A stretch of DNA of 64,000 bases from Symsagittifera roscoffensis (taxonomy: Eukaryota > Xenacoelomorpha > Acoela > Convolutidae), in contig NC_087062.1 of the NCBI RefSeq assembly GCF_963678635.1, forward strand, positions 51,164,178-51,228,177. The letters run 5' to 3'. Of the stretch, positions 11,402 to 23,182 are shown in pieces. Each line of letters opens with the position of its first letter. The stretch's first letter is position 1. The notes under the pieces were generated by a model, which ran no database searches, had not been told where the DNA came from, and saw only the letters and a program-made list of their open reading frames with translations. The position numbers were made by a program, and so were the translations under genes.

Positions 11402-12958
11402 ATGGAATACATCCCTTTCATTAATGAAGACATACGCGATTGTTTCTTCGACTACGATCAAGAAGTGTTACTAAGATTCTGGCTGTCCAGAATTGTGACG
11501 ATAAGAAGGGCTGCTAATCAGCAGGCTAAACTGGGACTTGTGTTGGAAGCAAAGGTGACTGCACTTTCAGTGCCAAAATCTGACAACCGAGTAGAATTTA
11601 GATTGGGATTCTCGAACGAACTGCTAAAAACGAGTCTAATGGTGGTGTGGTAAATGGTGAAACCATCATGGTGTCCGAGTCCTAACGCCGATTCGATAAT
11701 GCGTGCGATACAGGATGTGCACAGGGAATTGAATTCAGACTGTAATTTGCGTGACCTGAACATCATTTAGATTTTGATGACGACAGCCTCCAAGAGCAAC
11801 GGAGAAGACAAAGTGGATTTGCCTGGCTGGGGACCAGAGGACTGGGTTAAACCTGGTAGCTGTCTGGCGAAAGTCTGTGGACTGGAAGGTCACATCTGTG
11901 GAGGTCTGGATTGTGTGAAGACCCTTGCGAAACAACACAAGCAATTAACGATATTGTTTGGGAACATCGTAATGAAAGCAAAAACGTAAACGGAATTGAT
12001 TGCAGATTGCCATGGAGGAACTGAGGTGAATCTAGTGACTGCACTAGGATTCTACTATTGAATCTAGAACAAAAGCATGAGATGTTCACGGCCATCAGTG
12101 TAGAAGTGTTTCCGTGAGTTTTACAAACCGAACAAAAGTATATTGGAAAGTGGAGTGAAGCGATCGAGGCGGAAATGAACATCCGGCACAGTGAAACCTA
12201 TCGTAGACCGTCGGGAGCGCGATATTTAGTGGGATCAAAATTAGCTACAAAGTGCAAAAGCAGATACCCAGTGCATTTCGTAGCAGTGGATGTGAAGAGT
12301 ACGAGGACGATTGTGGATCAAGCCTTCTCAGTGCCTAAATGCGCAAGATTAGCGAGGATGTCAGAAAACTCTTACAAGTTATTGTGCAAGATTTTTTCAG
12401 CAGTTCCAGAGAGAACCAAAGAAGAGTTAAAACCGATACTGGGAAACAAGTTCATGGGATACGCCAGTGGGAACTTCAGTGATTTTGAAAGACAGAAGCA
12501 GAAAGGATCAACAGCAACAGAATACAATGAAGTAGACGAGAATGATGAAATCCACCGAGTGATGATGGAAAAGGAACCAATACTGGAAGCGTCAGAACTG
12601 CATGGTTGTACGAATATGCCAAGAAGCATATGTCGAAGCACAGCAGAGTGTACACTGCGTATCAGCTGGACATTGGAGCAGGAGCTTTCAAGCGAGCTTT
12701 TGTAACTAAGCGAAATGCAGTGACCACCGCAGTGAAGATTACGTGTAGGACAAGTGATTGTGACTGGAGAGAAAAAAAAGAAAGGTTGAAGGAATACTTG
12801 GAGAGAAACGTGACGTTGTGCCTCCACAACATCTTCTGCCGAAACAGGGAAACTAACATTGATCCTCTACCTTGTTGCAAACAAAGAGTAGAAGAGCAGA
12901 AGTGTTGAAGGACTGCCTCCAACAGCGTCAGAATAGCCACCGATGTGTTGCAAGACAC
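11402..12958 (+). pseudogene. Second coding block, last part (copy A)
   Basis: Frames at 11,402-11,653, 11,774-11,989, 12,175-12,705 and 12,606-12,908 match copies B (16,577-18,640) and C (39,491-41,404). Segments include WGPEDWVKPGSCLAKVCGLE and RPSGARYLVGS, and a Cys-containing tail (RNVTLCLHN, DPLPCCKQRVEEQKC). The function is not recognised. Within it, 11,723-12,237 is identical to copy B over 515 bp. Confidence 0.5.
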
Positions 12959-13009
12959 TGAAACTGAAAGTGCGGAGTCAATGTCTCTGGAGGAGGAGAT
13001 GGAGCATTG

Positions 13010-13847
13010 ACAAATACTGAAAAAAAAGGCGCAAGAAGAAGAAAAAATATAAACAATTAAAAATTTTAGAACTTCTAAACGACAAAAACAAAGACGAAAA
13101 CAGAGAAAGGAACAAAGAAGCGAGCAGGGGAGTATTGAAAAAGAAGATGTTAAAAACTCATATTTGTTTTTTGTGTCAAAAACTCAAATGAGAAACAAAG
13201 CAACTAAGTTAGCAATTGAAACTGAAGATAAAACTTTTGGTTGAATTTTGGAGATTAAAGAATTTGATGCATTGAAAAATTTGCATTGTGATTCTAGTTA
13301 GTGGCTTTACAGACAATTACTATTTATTTAGAGAGACTTGAGAGGATACTATATTAAATATTCTAGCCTGCATGATTGTTTTTATTCAACTAAGATGACT
13401 GATCACTTTGTGGTGATATGAAAGGCTTGAGTAGTCTCTTGAAGAGGGAGACTATTTCATTGTTCCTTCTAACCACCTAGTCTCCTAATTTTAAAATTCA
13501 GGACCAATAACAACTAAATTTCCGAAGAGAAGAAGCATAGAAGGATAATTTTAGCTTCTTGGTTGGCAGGACTGTCCTGCGTCCCAACACTTTTTAAACC
13601 TAGGAGAAAAAGTTTGAAATTGGTACATTGACGTTAGTAGTCAGAAAAAATGTTTTATTTTAGGTCATATTCTCGAAAGTGCAGATTAGTGAGAGAATTT
13701 GAAAGGCTATAATACTGTAGTATGATGCCATTTTTATTCTGCTGTGAGTCGATGTGAAGTGGTTAAAAATAATTTTATGCATTTTGTAAATTCTGTTTGA
13801 TGGCCCTGTCCGGGGAGTATCTGACATTCGACCAGAACGTGTCAAAA
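13010..13847 (+). other. 3' non-coding region of copy A
   Basis: No frame of note; A-rich. It matches copy B 15,720-16,576 and copy C 38,686-39,490 at about 95% by eye with B. It ends at the LTR start. Confidence 0.6.
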
Positions 13848-14729
13848 TGCAAATTGGATTCGAATTTTTATTGTTACATCTGACTGGGAAAATTGACGGT
13901 TTTAACAAATTAGTGATGTTAATCGTTCATTTTGACGAACGAGAAATAGTCAATTTGGACTGACATGCAAGTTTTCAAAATTACGATTCAAGCAAGAAAG
14001 ACGCGTAACTTTTTATCTTTCGCGACAACTGAAACGTCGAAAAAACACGACAACAGAATTCGTGGAGAAAAACGGTGAACGGCAATTGTGCGATACAGAT
14101 CGAGACTGAAGTAGAAAACAGCTATCAGAAGACCATTCCGAGTTTTTAACATTGTGCCGCTACAATCGTTACAACATGAATCCCGAGAACCAGGAAGGGT
14201 AATGGGACGACGTGTCCAGCCTTCCGGGAAGAAATAGGACTGTTGTTTGCCCGAATTCCAGAATCCGGAGGGGTCTCGGAAGAAAATTGTAACTCTCTGA
14301 TTTATAAAATTCTGCTTCTGGTCTTGTTCTGAATTCAATTAATAGCATCTAAGTTCGTTTTCAGATTATAGGAAGCTAGGAGTTCAGGGAAAGGGTTGAT
14401 TCATCTTCGATGGAGATGATGATTTTTATCTACTGAACAAAAACAACAGTAAGCTGATAAGTATGTAGTAGCCCTGTTTTTAGGAGTGACCTCGTGGTCT
14501 GGGGAAACTGACACACAGCCATGCGCTCACTGTTTCTGCATGTAATTAAGTTAATTAGATCGTTCTGATCGAAGCCGGAAACAGTAACGTTTTTGTCGAC
14601 TCGATGTTAGAAAGACCACCAAAAGAACTGGTCTCGGCAGAGACGGTCAAGAGCTGTGTTTAGAGGCTAGCCAGTCGTTTTAGAATCTGGTTTTTTCCCC
14701 GTCAATATGTACTTCCGGCGAATGTCACA
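13848..14729 (+). repeat. 3' LTR of copy A
   Basis: About 882 bp, starting TGCAAATTGG and ending TGTCACA, so the usual TG...CA ends are present. It is the inverse of the LTR at 14,823-15,719, at roughly 92% by eye. Other LTRs of the family measure 894-897 bp. Confidence 0.75.
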
Positions 14730-14822
14730 TTAGCTTGCAATTGTTAATAAGCTTCTTCTGGTCAATTTTTTCGAAAAATTTTCTGCGTAACATTTGTTTG
14801 GAAGCTATCAATTCCAAGTCTT
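14730..14822. other. 93-bp spacer at the centre of the palindrome
   Basis: Sequence between the two facing LTR ends. It is not itself a clean inverted repeat apart from a short AATTTTTTCGAAAAATT stretch near 14,765. It is best read as original host DNA left between two oppositely oriented copies, or as the turn of an inverted duplication. Confidence 0.5.
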
Positions 14823-15719
14823 TGTAACATGTACATTGTATACCGGAAGTACATATCGACGGAAAAAAAGCTAGGTTCTAAAACGACTGGCTAGCGTTTA
14901 AAAACAGCTCTACATGCTTTTCACCGTGTCTGCCAAAGCCAGTTCTTTTGGTGGTATTTTTAACATCGGGTCGACAAAAACGTTACTGTTTCTGGTTTCG
15001 ATCAGAACGCTCTATTTAACTTAATTACATGCAGAAATAGTGAGCTCATGGCTGGGTCTCAGTATCCCCAGACCACGAGGTCACTGCTAAGAAGAGGGCT
15101 ACTACATACTTATCATATTACTATTGTTTTGGTTCAGTAGATAAAAATCAGTATCTCCATCGAAGATGGATCAACCCATTCCCTCAACTCCTAGATTCTC
15201 ATAATCTGAAAATGAATTTAGATGCTATTAATTCAATTCAGGACATGACCAGAAGCAGAAGTTCATAAAACAGAGAGTTACAATTTTCTTCCGAAACCCC
15301 TCCGGATTCTGGAATTCGGGCAAACAACAGTCCTATTTCTTCCCAGAAGGCTGGACACGTCGTCCCATTACCCCACCTGGTTCTCGGAATTTGTGCTGTA
15401 ACGATTGTAGCGGCACAACCGTTACAACTCGGAATGGTCTGATAGTCGTTTTCTATCACAATCTCGATCTGTCTCGCACAATTGTCGTTCACCGTTTTTC
15501 TCAACGAATTCTGTTGTTCAGTTTTTTTTTTGCAGTTTTCAGTTGTCGCGAAATTTCGACGTCGTCATGTCTTTCTTTTCAAACGCATTTTTAAAAATTC
15601 GCATTTTTAATACTAACCATTCCCCATTCGTCAAAAGGAAGGATTAACACCGTTAATGTGCTAAAACCGCCAATTTTTCCGCTCAGCTATCACAATAAAA
15701 ATTCGAATTCGAACTTGCA
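14823..15719 (-). repeat. 3' LTR of copy B
   Basis: Plus-strand edges read TGTAAC...TTGCA, that is TG...TTACA on its own strand. It is homologous to 34,239-35,132 (5' LTR of the same copy), 13,848-14,729 (inverted) and 37,807-38,685. Confidence 0.75.
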
Positions 15720-16576
15720 TTTCGATACATTCTGGTCGAATGTCACATACTCCCCGAATAGCCCGGTCAATGTCCTCATTGAGTCTCGTATTCTTCATTA
15801 AAATGGTACAGTGCCATCGAACAGAACTTACAAATTGCACGAAATCGCTTTTATCCGCGTCACATCGACTCACTGCAGAATACAAATGGCATCATACTAC
15901 ACTATTATAGCTCTCCAAACTCTCTCACTAATCTGCACTTTCGAGGATATGACTTAGGATAAAACATTTTTTCTGACTGCTAACGTCAATGTACCGATTT
16001 AAAACTTTTTCTCCTAGGTTTAAAAAGTGTTGGTACGCAGGACAATCCTGCCAACCAACAAGCTAAAATTATCCTTCTACGCTTCTTCCCTTCGGAATTT
16101 TAGTTGTTATTGGTCCTGAATATTAAAATTGGGAATCTCGGTGGTTAGAAGGAACAATGAAAAGGTCTCCCTCTTCAAGAGACTACTCAAGCCTTTCATA
16201 TCACCACAAAGTGATCAGTCATCTAAGTTGATTAAAAACAACCATCAGCTAGAATATTTAATATACTCTCCTCTCAAGCCTCTCTAAATAAATAGTAAGC
16301 CACTAACTGAAATCACAACGCAATTTTTTAAATGCAACAAATTCTTTAATCTTCAAAAATCAACTAAATGTTTTATCTTCAGTTTCAATTGCAAACTTAG
16401 TTGCTTTGTTTCTCATTTGAGTTTTTGACACAAAAAACATTTATGAGTTTTTAACATCTTCTATTTCAATACTCCTTTGCTCGCTTCTTTGTTCCTTTCT
16501 CTGTTTTCGTCTTTGTTTTTGTCGTTTAGAAGTTCTAAAATTTTTAATTGTTTATATTTTTTCTTCTTCTTGCGCC
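15720..16576 (-). other. 3' non-coding region of copy B
   Basis: No gene seen. It matches copies A and C. A TTCTTCTTCTTGCGCC stretch near 16,560 marks its end next to the last coding frames. Confidence 0.6.
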
Positions 16577-18640
16577 TTGTTTTTCAGTATTTGTCAATGC
16601 TCCATCTCCTCCTCCAGAGACATTGACTCCGCACTTTCAGTTTCAGTGTCTTGCAACACATCGGTGGCTATTCTGACGCTGTTGGAGGCAGTCCTTCAAC
16701 ACTTCTGTTCTTCTACTCTTTGTTTGCAACAAGGTAGAGGATCAATGTTAATTTCCCTTTTTCGGCAGAAGCTGTTGTGGAGGCACAGCGTCACGTTTCT
16801 CTCCAAGTCTTCCTTCAACATTTCTTCTCTTCCTCTCCCGTCACATTCACTTGTCCTAGACGTCCTCTTCACTGCGGTGGTCACTGCATTCCGATGAGTT
16901 ACAAAAGCTCGCTTGAAAGCTCCAGCTCCAATGTCCAGCTGACGCACTGTACACTCTGCTGTGCTTCGACATATACTTCTTGGCATATTCGTACAACCAT
17001 GCAGTCATGTTGGCTCCAAATCATGGCATCAGTCGTCTTCTGGCCCATATCTTTTCACTTCCATCGGATTGTTCAGGACTTTGCATGTTGTCTCAAAAAG
17101 ATCCAATTCTTTTAGACAATCCACTTCCTGCAATTATTCTTTCGTAGGCGTTTCTTGTCTATTGTTCTCTTTCACATCAGCTTTCAGCCATCGTTTCGCC
17201 ATCATAACTCCCACTATCACTATCGTTATGGTCTGTGATGATTCTGGTAAGCCCATGGAGAGCAGCTCTCGACAGTCCCAGTCCAACACTAGATTACTAC
17301 TCCCGGGATACCACCATGTTTGTTGCAAGCAAAGGCAGGGGAACTCATGATGTGTCAACTTGATGCTCCTCCAATTACGTTTTCCCGACGCTTCCAGTAG
17401 TGGTTCCACTTCCATCATCACTCGATGGATTTCATCATTTTCGTCTACTGCATTGTAATCTGTTGCTGTTGACCCTTTCTGCTTCTGTCTTTCAATGTCA
17501 CTGAAGTTCCCACTAGCGTATCCCATGAATTTATTTCCCAGTATCGGTTCTAACTCTTCTTTGGTTCTCTCTGGAACTGCTGAAAAAATCTTGCACAATA
17601 ACTTGTAAGATTTTTCTGACATCCTCGCTAATCTTACGCATTTCGGCACTGAGAAGGCTTGATCCACGATCGTCTTCGTACTCTTCACATCCACCCCTAC
17701 GAAATGCACTGGGTATCTGCTTTTGCACTTTGTAGCTGATAGTGATCCCACTAAATATCGCGCTCCCGACGGTCTACGATAGGTTTCACTGTGCCGGATG
17801 TTCATTTCCGCCTCGATCGCTTCACTCCACTTTCCAATATACTTTTGTTCGGTTTGTAAAACTCACGGAAACACTTCTACACTGATGGCCGTGAACATCT
17901 CATGCTTTTGTTCTAGATTCAATAGTAGAATCCTAGTGCAGTCACTAGATTCACCTCAGTTCCTCCATGGCAATCTGCAATCAATTCCGTTTACGTTTTT
18001 GCTTTCATTACGATGTTCCCAAACAATATCGTTAATTGCTTGTGTTGTTTCGCAAGGGTCTTCACACAATCCAGACCTCCACAGATGTGACCTTCCAGTC
18101 CACAGACTTTCGCCAGACAGCTACCAGGTTTAACCCAGTCCTCTGGTCCCCAGCCAGGCAAATCCACTTTGTCTTCTCCGTTGCTCTTGGAGGCTGTCGT
18201 CATCAAAATCTAAATGATGTTCAGGTCACGCAAATTACAGTCTGAATTCAATTCCCTCTGCACACCCTGTATCGCACGCAATATCGAATCGGCGTTAGGA
18301 CTCGGACACCATGATGGTTTCATCATTTCCCACACCACCATTAGACTCGTTTTTAGCAGTTCGTCCGAGAATCACAATCTAAATTCTACTCGGTTGTCAG
18401 ATTTTGGCAATGAAGGTGCAATCACCTTTGCTTCCAACACAAGTCCCAGTTTAGCCTGCTGATTAGCAGCCCTTCTTATTGTCACAATTCTGGACAGCCA
18501 GAAGCTTAGTAACACTTCTTGATCGTAGTCGAAGAAACAATCGCGTATGTCTTCATTACTGAAAGGGATGTATACCATCCCTATGATCCCGGGTATGTAA
18601 CTGTACGATTACTTCCTGATCGGTCCGCAAAATTCACGGG
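16577..18640 (-). pseudogene. Second coding block, last part (copy B)
   Basis: Frames at 16,696-16,986, 17,134-17,805 (223 codons), 17,991-18,206 and 18,372-18,578. The 17,134-17,805 frame starts MNIRHSETYRRPSGARYLVG and carries CKSRYPVHFVGVDVKSTKT and FSVPKCVRLARMSEKSYKLL. The last frame ends in a Cys-rich tail. No family is recognised. Positions 17,743-18,257 are identical to copy A. Broken fossil. Confidence 0.5.
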
Positions 18641-18708
18641 ACTTCGGAAGTGCTACCATGGATTCTTTTAAGAGCCTCAACTCCTTGTTCGAGAACCTCC
18701 TTATTCCT

Positions 18709-20535
18709 TCAATCTTCTTTTTTGTTCAGGGTAGCGGGCGTGATCGCAATTAGCGCCAGAATCCCGTGCGTGATCGCAATCCCGCGCGTGATCGCAATCT
18801 CGTGCGTGATCGCAATCCCGTGCGTAATCGCAATTAGCGTCAGAAGTCCATCTAACCTCAAGTTCTGCACTCCTTCATTGAGCAGTGACACTGGTATTCT
18901 CACAAAATTCTCCGCTCCAAACGTCACGAACAGGGCTAGTATTTCCTCGATTGATAACTCTGTGACTGCTTGGAGGAACTCTCTGATCAAGTATCGAGAG
19001 AGCGAGGGGTAGACTTTTGCCAGGAAGGACGAGGTCCATCCTGCTCCCAACCCTTCGAGCATACTGTCAGTCCAGTCAAAGCCTTCTTCTCCCTTCACAG
19101 TCTGCGTCCAGAAAGCTTCCAGGATAACTTGACTCACTCTGTTCACAAACTCGGCTGACTTCTCTTCTGCATTCTCGGCCAGCTTCACCTCTTTCACCAG
19201 GTATGCATGAATCTTCGTGATCATCGCTGGGCCTCGCTCGAAAGCGTCCGTGCCCAATGCGGCTATCAGAGGAGTCAAGTGCAGCCACTTGTTAGCCTCT
19301 GGTTTCGTTCGCAAGACCATCGCTTCCAAGTGAGCTCACGTCTCTTTGGAGTTGTTTCTTCTTTCTCCTTCTTCTTTTATCTCCAATCCTCGGAAACACA
19401 AGTCGTGGGACATCGCCACTATCACTCGATGGTCATCGTCAATTCCTGGTTTCAGTTTGAGCTGTCGGCTGAAGTTGGACAGTTCCAATCCCAATCCTTC
19501 ATTTAACACCACCATGTGTAATGAATGATCCTTGAATCCTCGCATTGCATTCGAGACGCCCGACCATATTGCCGGCAATTCTGCCCTGAGTGGTCTCAGG
19601 TACTCCACTTCTATTTCGCGATTCGGGGTAAATATGATCACATCAAATTTTCCTTCTGAGAGCAACGCCATCATCGCATACACGAATTTCAATCCATTCG
19701 GTAGATGTGCATAACCCGGAGATAGTGCAAACACAGCTCTCGGTGTTATTTTTGGGAATGCACCTTCTTTCAGCGTATCTGTAATTTCGCCCATCGATTC
19801 GAGGATATCCTTTATCGCTGGCCATACTGCGTCTTCCGCTGTTGTAGGCTCTCTGAGTCTGCTCAGTAAACCCCTACTGTGTAGATGGTCGTTTATGCCG
19901 GCAAACACGATCGTGATCGGTTTCATTTCTGTTTGTCGTTGTATCCCAATCGCCCTTGACACAGACTGAATCAGTTCCAGGTCGACTGCTGCCAGCATTA
20001 CAACGTCAGGCCATAATAGAGACTCTGAGGTATGCGCGAAGTCCGAGTTCGCAGTTATTAAAATCTTTGCTTTCCTCATTTCTACTTTATCAAACGCATC
20101 CAAGATAGTATCGTCCTTCCTAATCTTTATCCCACCATATCTCTCAACATCGCCATCTTGAGTCACCTGTTTTGGGAAAGCCCTTTCTTTCACATGGCAT
20201 GGGTGTGCTCGTACTTGTTTGAACATTTCAACATGTTGTTCAATCGGTGCTCTCGTTGTCAAGAATCTTCCGGGTCTTTCGTCTTGATTTCCTTCGCCAT
20301 GATTCATTTTCACGTCCTGCAAAGTTCTTGTATTTACTGGACCCATTGTGTTGTTCGAGGGCATTCCCTCTAGATCGGCAAATCTTAAGACGGTCGTGGA
20401 GCTGAAGTTAATGCCAGCTGCTATCAACCAGTCCACACCTGCGATTGAGTATAGCCCGTTGACAGAGAGCCTTGCTCCATTCAGCATCCTTATGGCATCG
20501 GCTGCAAACCTTACCGTCTGAAGATTCAGTTTCAT
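18709..20535 (-). pseudogene. Second coding block, AGINDHL protein (copy B, longest frames)
   Basis: Two long frames, 19,336-20,535 (399 codons) and 18,709-19,329 (206 codons). The first shows LSVNGLYSIAGVDWLIAAGI, then KAKILITANSDFAHTS, IVFAGINDHLHSRG, FALSPGYAHLPNGLKFVYAM, and near its end KPGIDDDHRVIVAMSHD. The second shows ANKWLHLTPLIAALGTDAFE and ends in a six-residue repeat (AITHGI type). It is likely globular, with no signal peptide or clear membrane span seen. A distant SGNH-like fold is possible from GIND and DDDH; otherwise it is unknown. Confidence 0.55.
18740..18834 (-). repeat. 18-bp in-frame tandem repeat
   Basis: The block GTGATCGCAAT recurs at 18,740, 18,770, 18,788, 18,806 and (as GTAATCGCAAT) 18,824, so the last four are exactly 18 bp apart. 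On the minus strand it encodes repeats of AITHGI. Copy C has only one such unit (LIAITHGN), so the array grew in copy B. Confidence 0.8.
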
Positions 20536-20630
20536 CAGGTCCTGTTTGTAGACAAGTCAGGGGGAAGGCATGGGCCTCGACCACATCAGAGCTTCTGTCT
20601 GGTCATCGTTTTTCTCGGCTGGTACTCGTA

Positions 20631-20666
20631 GTTTCCGATCTCGTTTCCGATCTAGTTTCCGATCTC
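20631..20666 (-). repeat. 12-bp tandem repeat, three units
   Basis: GTTTCCGATCT occurs at 20,631, 20,643 and 20,655 with one variable base between units. It lies in the linker between the two SGNH-like regions of copy B. Confidence 0.75.
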
Positions 20667-20917
20667 GAGATGCCTGATGTCTCCGTTGTCGATTTAACAG
20701 GTTCTAATCTTCGTCGTGGATGAATGGTCCTTCTTACTGGAGCTTCCCCCAGTCGATCCAGTACGTCTGATCTTTGCCCTGGCTCGCTGGAGCTTTGCGT
20801 CCTGTAGGTGTCGGCTGGGACTCCTCTCAGACGTGTTTCTAGGTTAAAGGGTACGAAGGTTGAGAGTGCGGGCTCATTCGTAGTTTCTTCCTTCTTCAGT
20901 ACTCCCGTGTCAAAGAG

Positions 20918-21735
20918 CTAGACCTCCATTTCATCGAGTCGCTCCTGAAAGACTCGATTCATCCAGGCTTGTCCTTTTATACTGTAAAAGTGGATTCCAT
21001 CGGTGGTAAGTCTTGCCTGATCCATAACTCTGAGCTCATGTTCGATATTCATGAGGATCATCCGTCCAGCATTACGACTCGCCAGAGTTTTCACTATATT
21101 GTTCCATCTGATAAACCCTTCGTTATGCCTCCTTCCCGCCGATGTCAGCATTTTCGTGCTCATTGGTATGGTGCAAACGGTCAGTACCGCGCACTTGAAT
21201 TTCTGCGAGACAGTAGTAAATAGGCACACCATCATCGATTCCCACTATGCCTCTTCCTCATCTGCACCTCTGGACACATTGCTTGTCCCTACTAGAATCA
21301 TTATGTTGGGGATTCTTCCTGGGTTCATTAGCTCCACCATCCGATACAGCTGGGCTATCGTGGCACCTCCAAAGTCCATCACACAGGCCACCACCTCCAA
21401 AATGATCCAGGAGGTCCTCAGGTTCTGGAGAGCTCTCACCAAACTGTCACCCAGTATCAAATGTGATGTCCCGAGCCGCGGTTGTTGCATATTTATTTCC
21501 GGACTCCAAGTCGATCAGTTAAAGCAGGCTTGCGGATCCGCATACGGAATTCCCGTAAAATTGTTCTTCACCTGGTTGTTCTTCTGCACATCAAACACTC
21601 GGGACTCTTTTTTCATCGGCATCTCTCTCATTTTTCTGTCCGGGACTTCAGAGGTTTTTGTTGGTAACGTGGCTTAGTCAGCTCCCGTTCTTTTTATCGT
21701 TTCTTGGGAGAGTTCCACTCTGCCCGTGTCGTCGA
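20918..21735 (-). pseudogene. Start of second coding block, SGNH-hydrolase-like motifs (copy B)
   Basis: Frames at 21,245-21,490 and 20,918-21,235 carry SHLILGDSLVRAL (block I), MILVGTSNVS (block III position) and TTDGIHF (block V). The order and spacing are as in copy A 5544-6483. Esterase domains of this fold are known in ORF1 of some CR1-like LINEs; I know of none described downstream of integrase in a Ty3/gypsy element. Broken fossil; activity cannot be judged. Confidence 0.6.
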
Positions 21736-21739
21736 TTTT

Positions 21740-22175
21740 TCCATAGGGTGCAGTCACCCGGGTAGGTCCATCAGTTCATTCAAATCGAGGTTGTCCATTT
21801 AGTTAGATTCGGTTTGATTATCAGTTTGCCCAATTGAAATGTGATGAAAAATTAAATGATAATTCAGGATCTAGAAAAGAGGTCACGAATATCACTTTTG
21901 TCAACGTTACTCTAATTTTGTTTAAGAATTGATTGAGAAAAGTCAGATAAAAAGATTTTGGTCCTAAAAATTATTAAAATCAATCTATTGCTAAAAAACT
22001 TGGAATTTGACGTAAGAATGGACAGTCCAAAATTTTGATCTATTCCTAATATCATTATTCAATCATTCATGGTCACTAACCCCTTCGTACCCAGGGTCCT
22101 AATAACATAACACATAACAAACAACACATCACACACAACACACATAATATGACACCTCCTACATGCAACCTGAAC
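21740..22175 (-). other. Non-coding gap between pol and second coding block (copy B)
   Basis: No frame. The minus strand shows a TGTGTTGTGTGTGATGTG-type low-complexity run near 22,110-22,145 followed by TTATTAGGACC. It matches copy A 4880-5235. Confidence 0.4.
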
Positions 22176-23162
22176 TCAGCCTACGCTCAAATAGTATTTC
22201 TTATGTAAGTATACTTGTATGTTAGTATCAGAAAAGATTACGTGTATCAGTGCATGTAGCTGCCGTGGATGCAGTCGTCCTCGTTTCGGGTCGCATACTG
22301 GAAGCGAGAGTTCATTTACCTCCCTGACTGCTGCTAACGCTGTCCTAAAACTCATGTCTGCTGTGATCGCTATCGCACATGTTCTATTTGTAAGTATAAA
22401 ATCGCTATCTGTCAAAATCATGCTACTTGAGTACTCATTCGTAAAATTAAAAAATGACTCAACTACTCTCCTTATGTCCGGTTTCTTAGGATCGTAGCCT
22501 ACTTCTGCTTCGAGGTCACCTGTTTCTCTTCCTATTCTTAATTTTTTTATTAATAATTTTTCAGTGTGGGTAAGTCCTACCCCCACTCCCCGGACAAAAT
22601 TATGCATCGAAGTCCCCGTCGATCGCATACCGGAGATAAAGTTGAGCTTAGACGCAGGAATGAGTAATTGTCCTTCCTTGGCAGCCCAGGAAGGATCATC
22701 CCTTACGGTTTTTATGTATTTCAAGCTCTCACGGTCTACATCTTGAATCGTGACACTGGTTTCCTTGCGGTACGATTTCATTTCGTTCAGCCATTCCAAG
22801 TCATGCAGATTGTTCAAATCTTGTTCGTACGATTGCTGTTGCTCGTTGGTCGTCGATATCTACCTCGGGCTTAGACTGTGACCGATTCATTCCTCGTCGC
22901 GGTCGTCGACTATGTCTATATCCTGTGACACAGTTAATTCTTATAGACCCACCAATTCTTCCACTATCTTCTTCAGATCTATTCTGTCCAATACGAAGTC
23001 ATCTCGGTAAGGGTTGCACTTCTTCGTGAGTCTTATCATGTCACTCTGTCGTGTCTGTATCGCAAACAGTAGGTCTGTTTCCAAGTTCTTGAGGACCTCC
23101 ATTTGTTCGGGGTCTCGCCAGTCCTCTCCTGCGTAGGCTAAGGGTTTCTCCGTTCGCTTCAA
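22176..23162 (-). pseudogene. Post-integrase frames of unknown function (copy B)
   Basis: A 213-codon frame (22,176-22,817) and a 73-codon frame (22,941-23,162) follow the integrase. The larger one is charged, with RRVVESFFNFTNEYSSSMIL and CDPKRGRLHPRQLHALIHVI, and no domain I know. It may be the C-terminal end of pol or a separate small protein. Only copy B shows it in this window. Confidence 0.4.
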
Positions 23163-23182
23163 TCACCGCATTGGGATCCAGG

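Larger units (their letters stand above)
1785..14729 (+). mobile_element. Giant Ty3/gypsy-like LTR element, copy A
   Basis: Fossil copy covering, in order, part of RT/RNase H, an acidic spacer, integrase, a non-coding gap, the long second coding block and the 3' LTR. Arm-to-arm comparison with copy B suggests about 94-95% identity by eye over most shared parts. It is broken, with many (well over ten) breaks. It lies tail to tail with copy B across 93 bp. Confidence 0.85.

Noticed and set aside
11847-12182. 111-codon minus-strand frame perfectly conserved at 17,798-18,133
   Set aside because: It is antisense to the second coding block, and its perfect conservation comes from the 515-bp identical tract rather than from coding constraint.
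16577-17350. Plus-strand ORFs of 106-129 codons
   Set aside because: Antisense shadows of the minus-strand second coding block of copy B.
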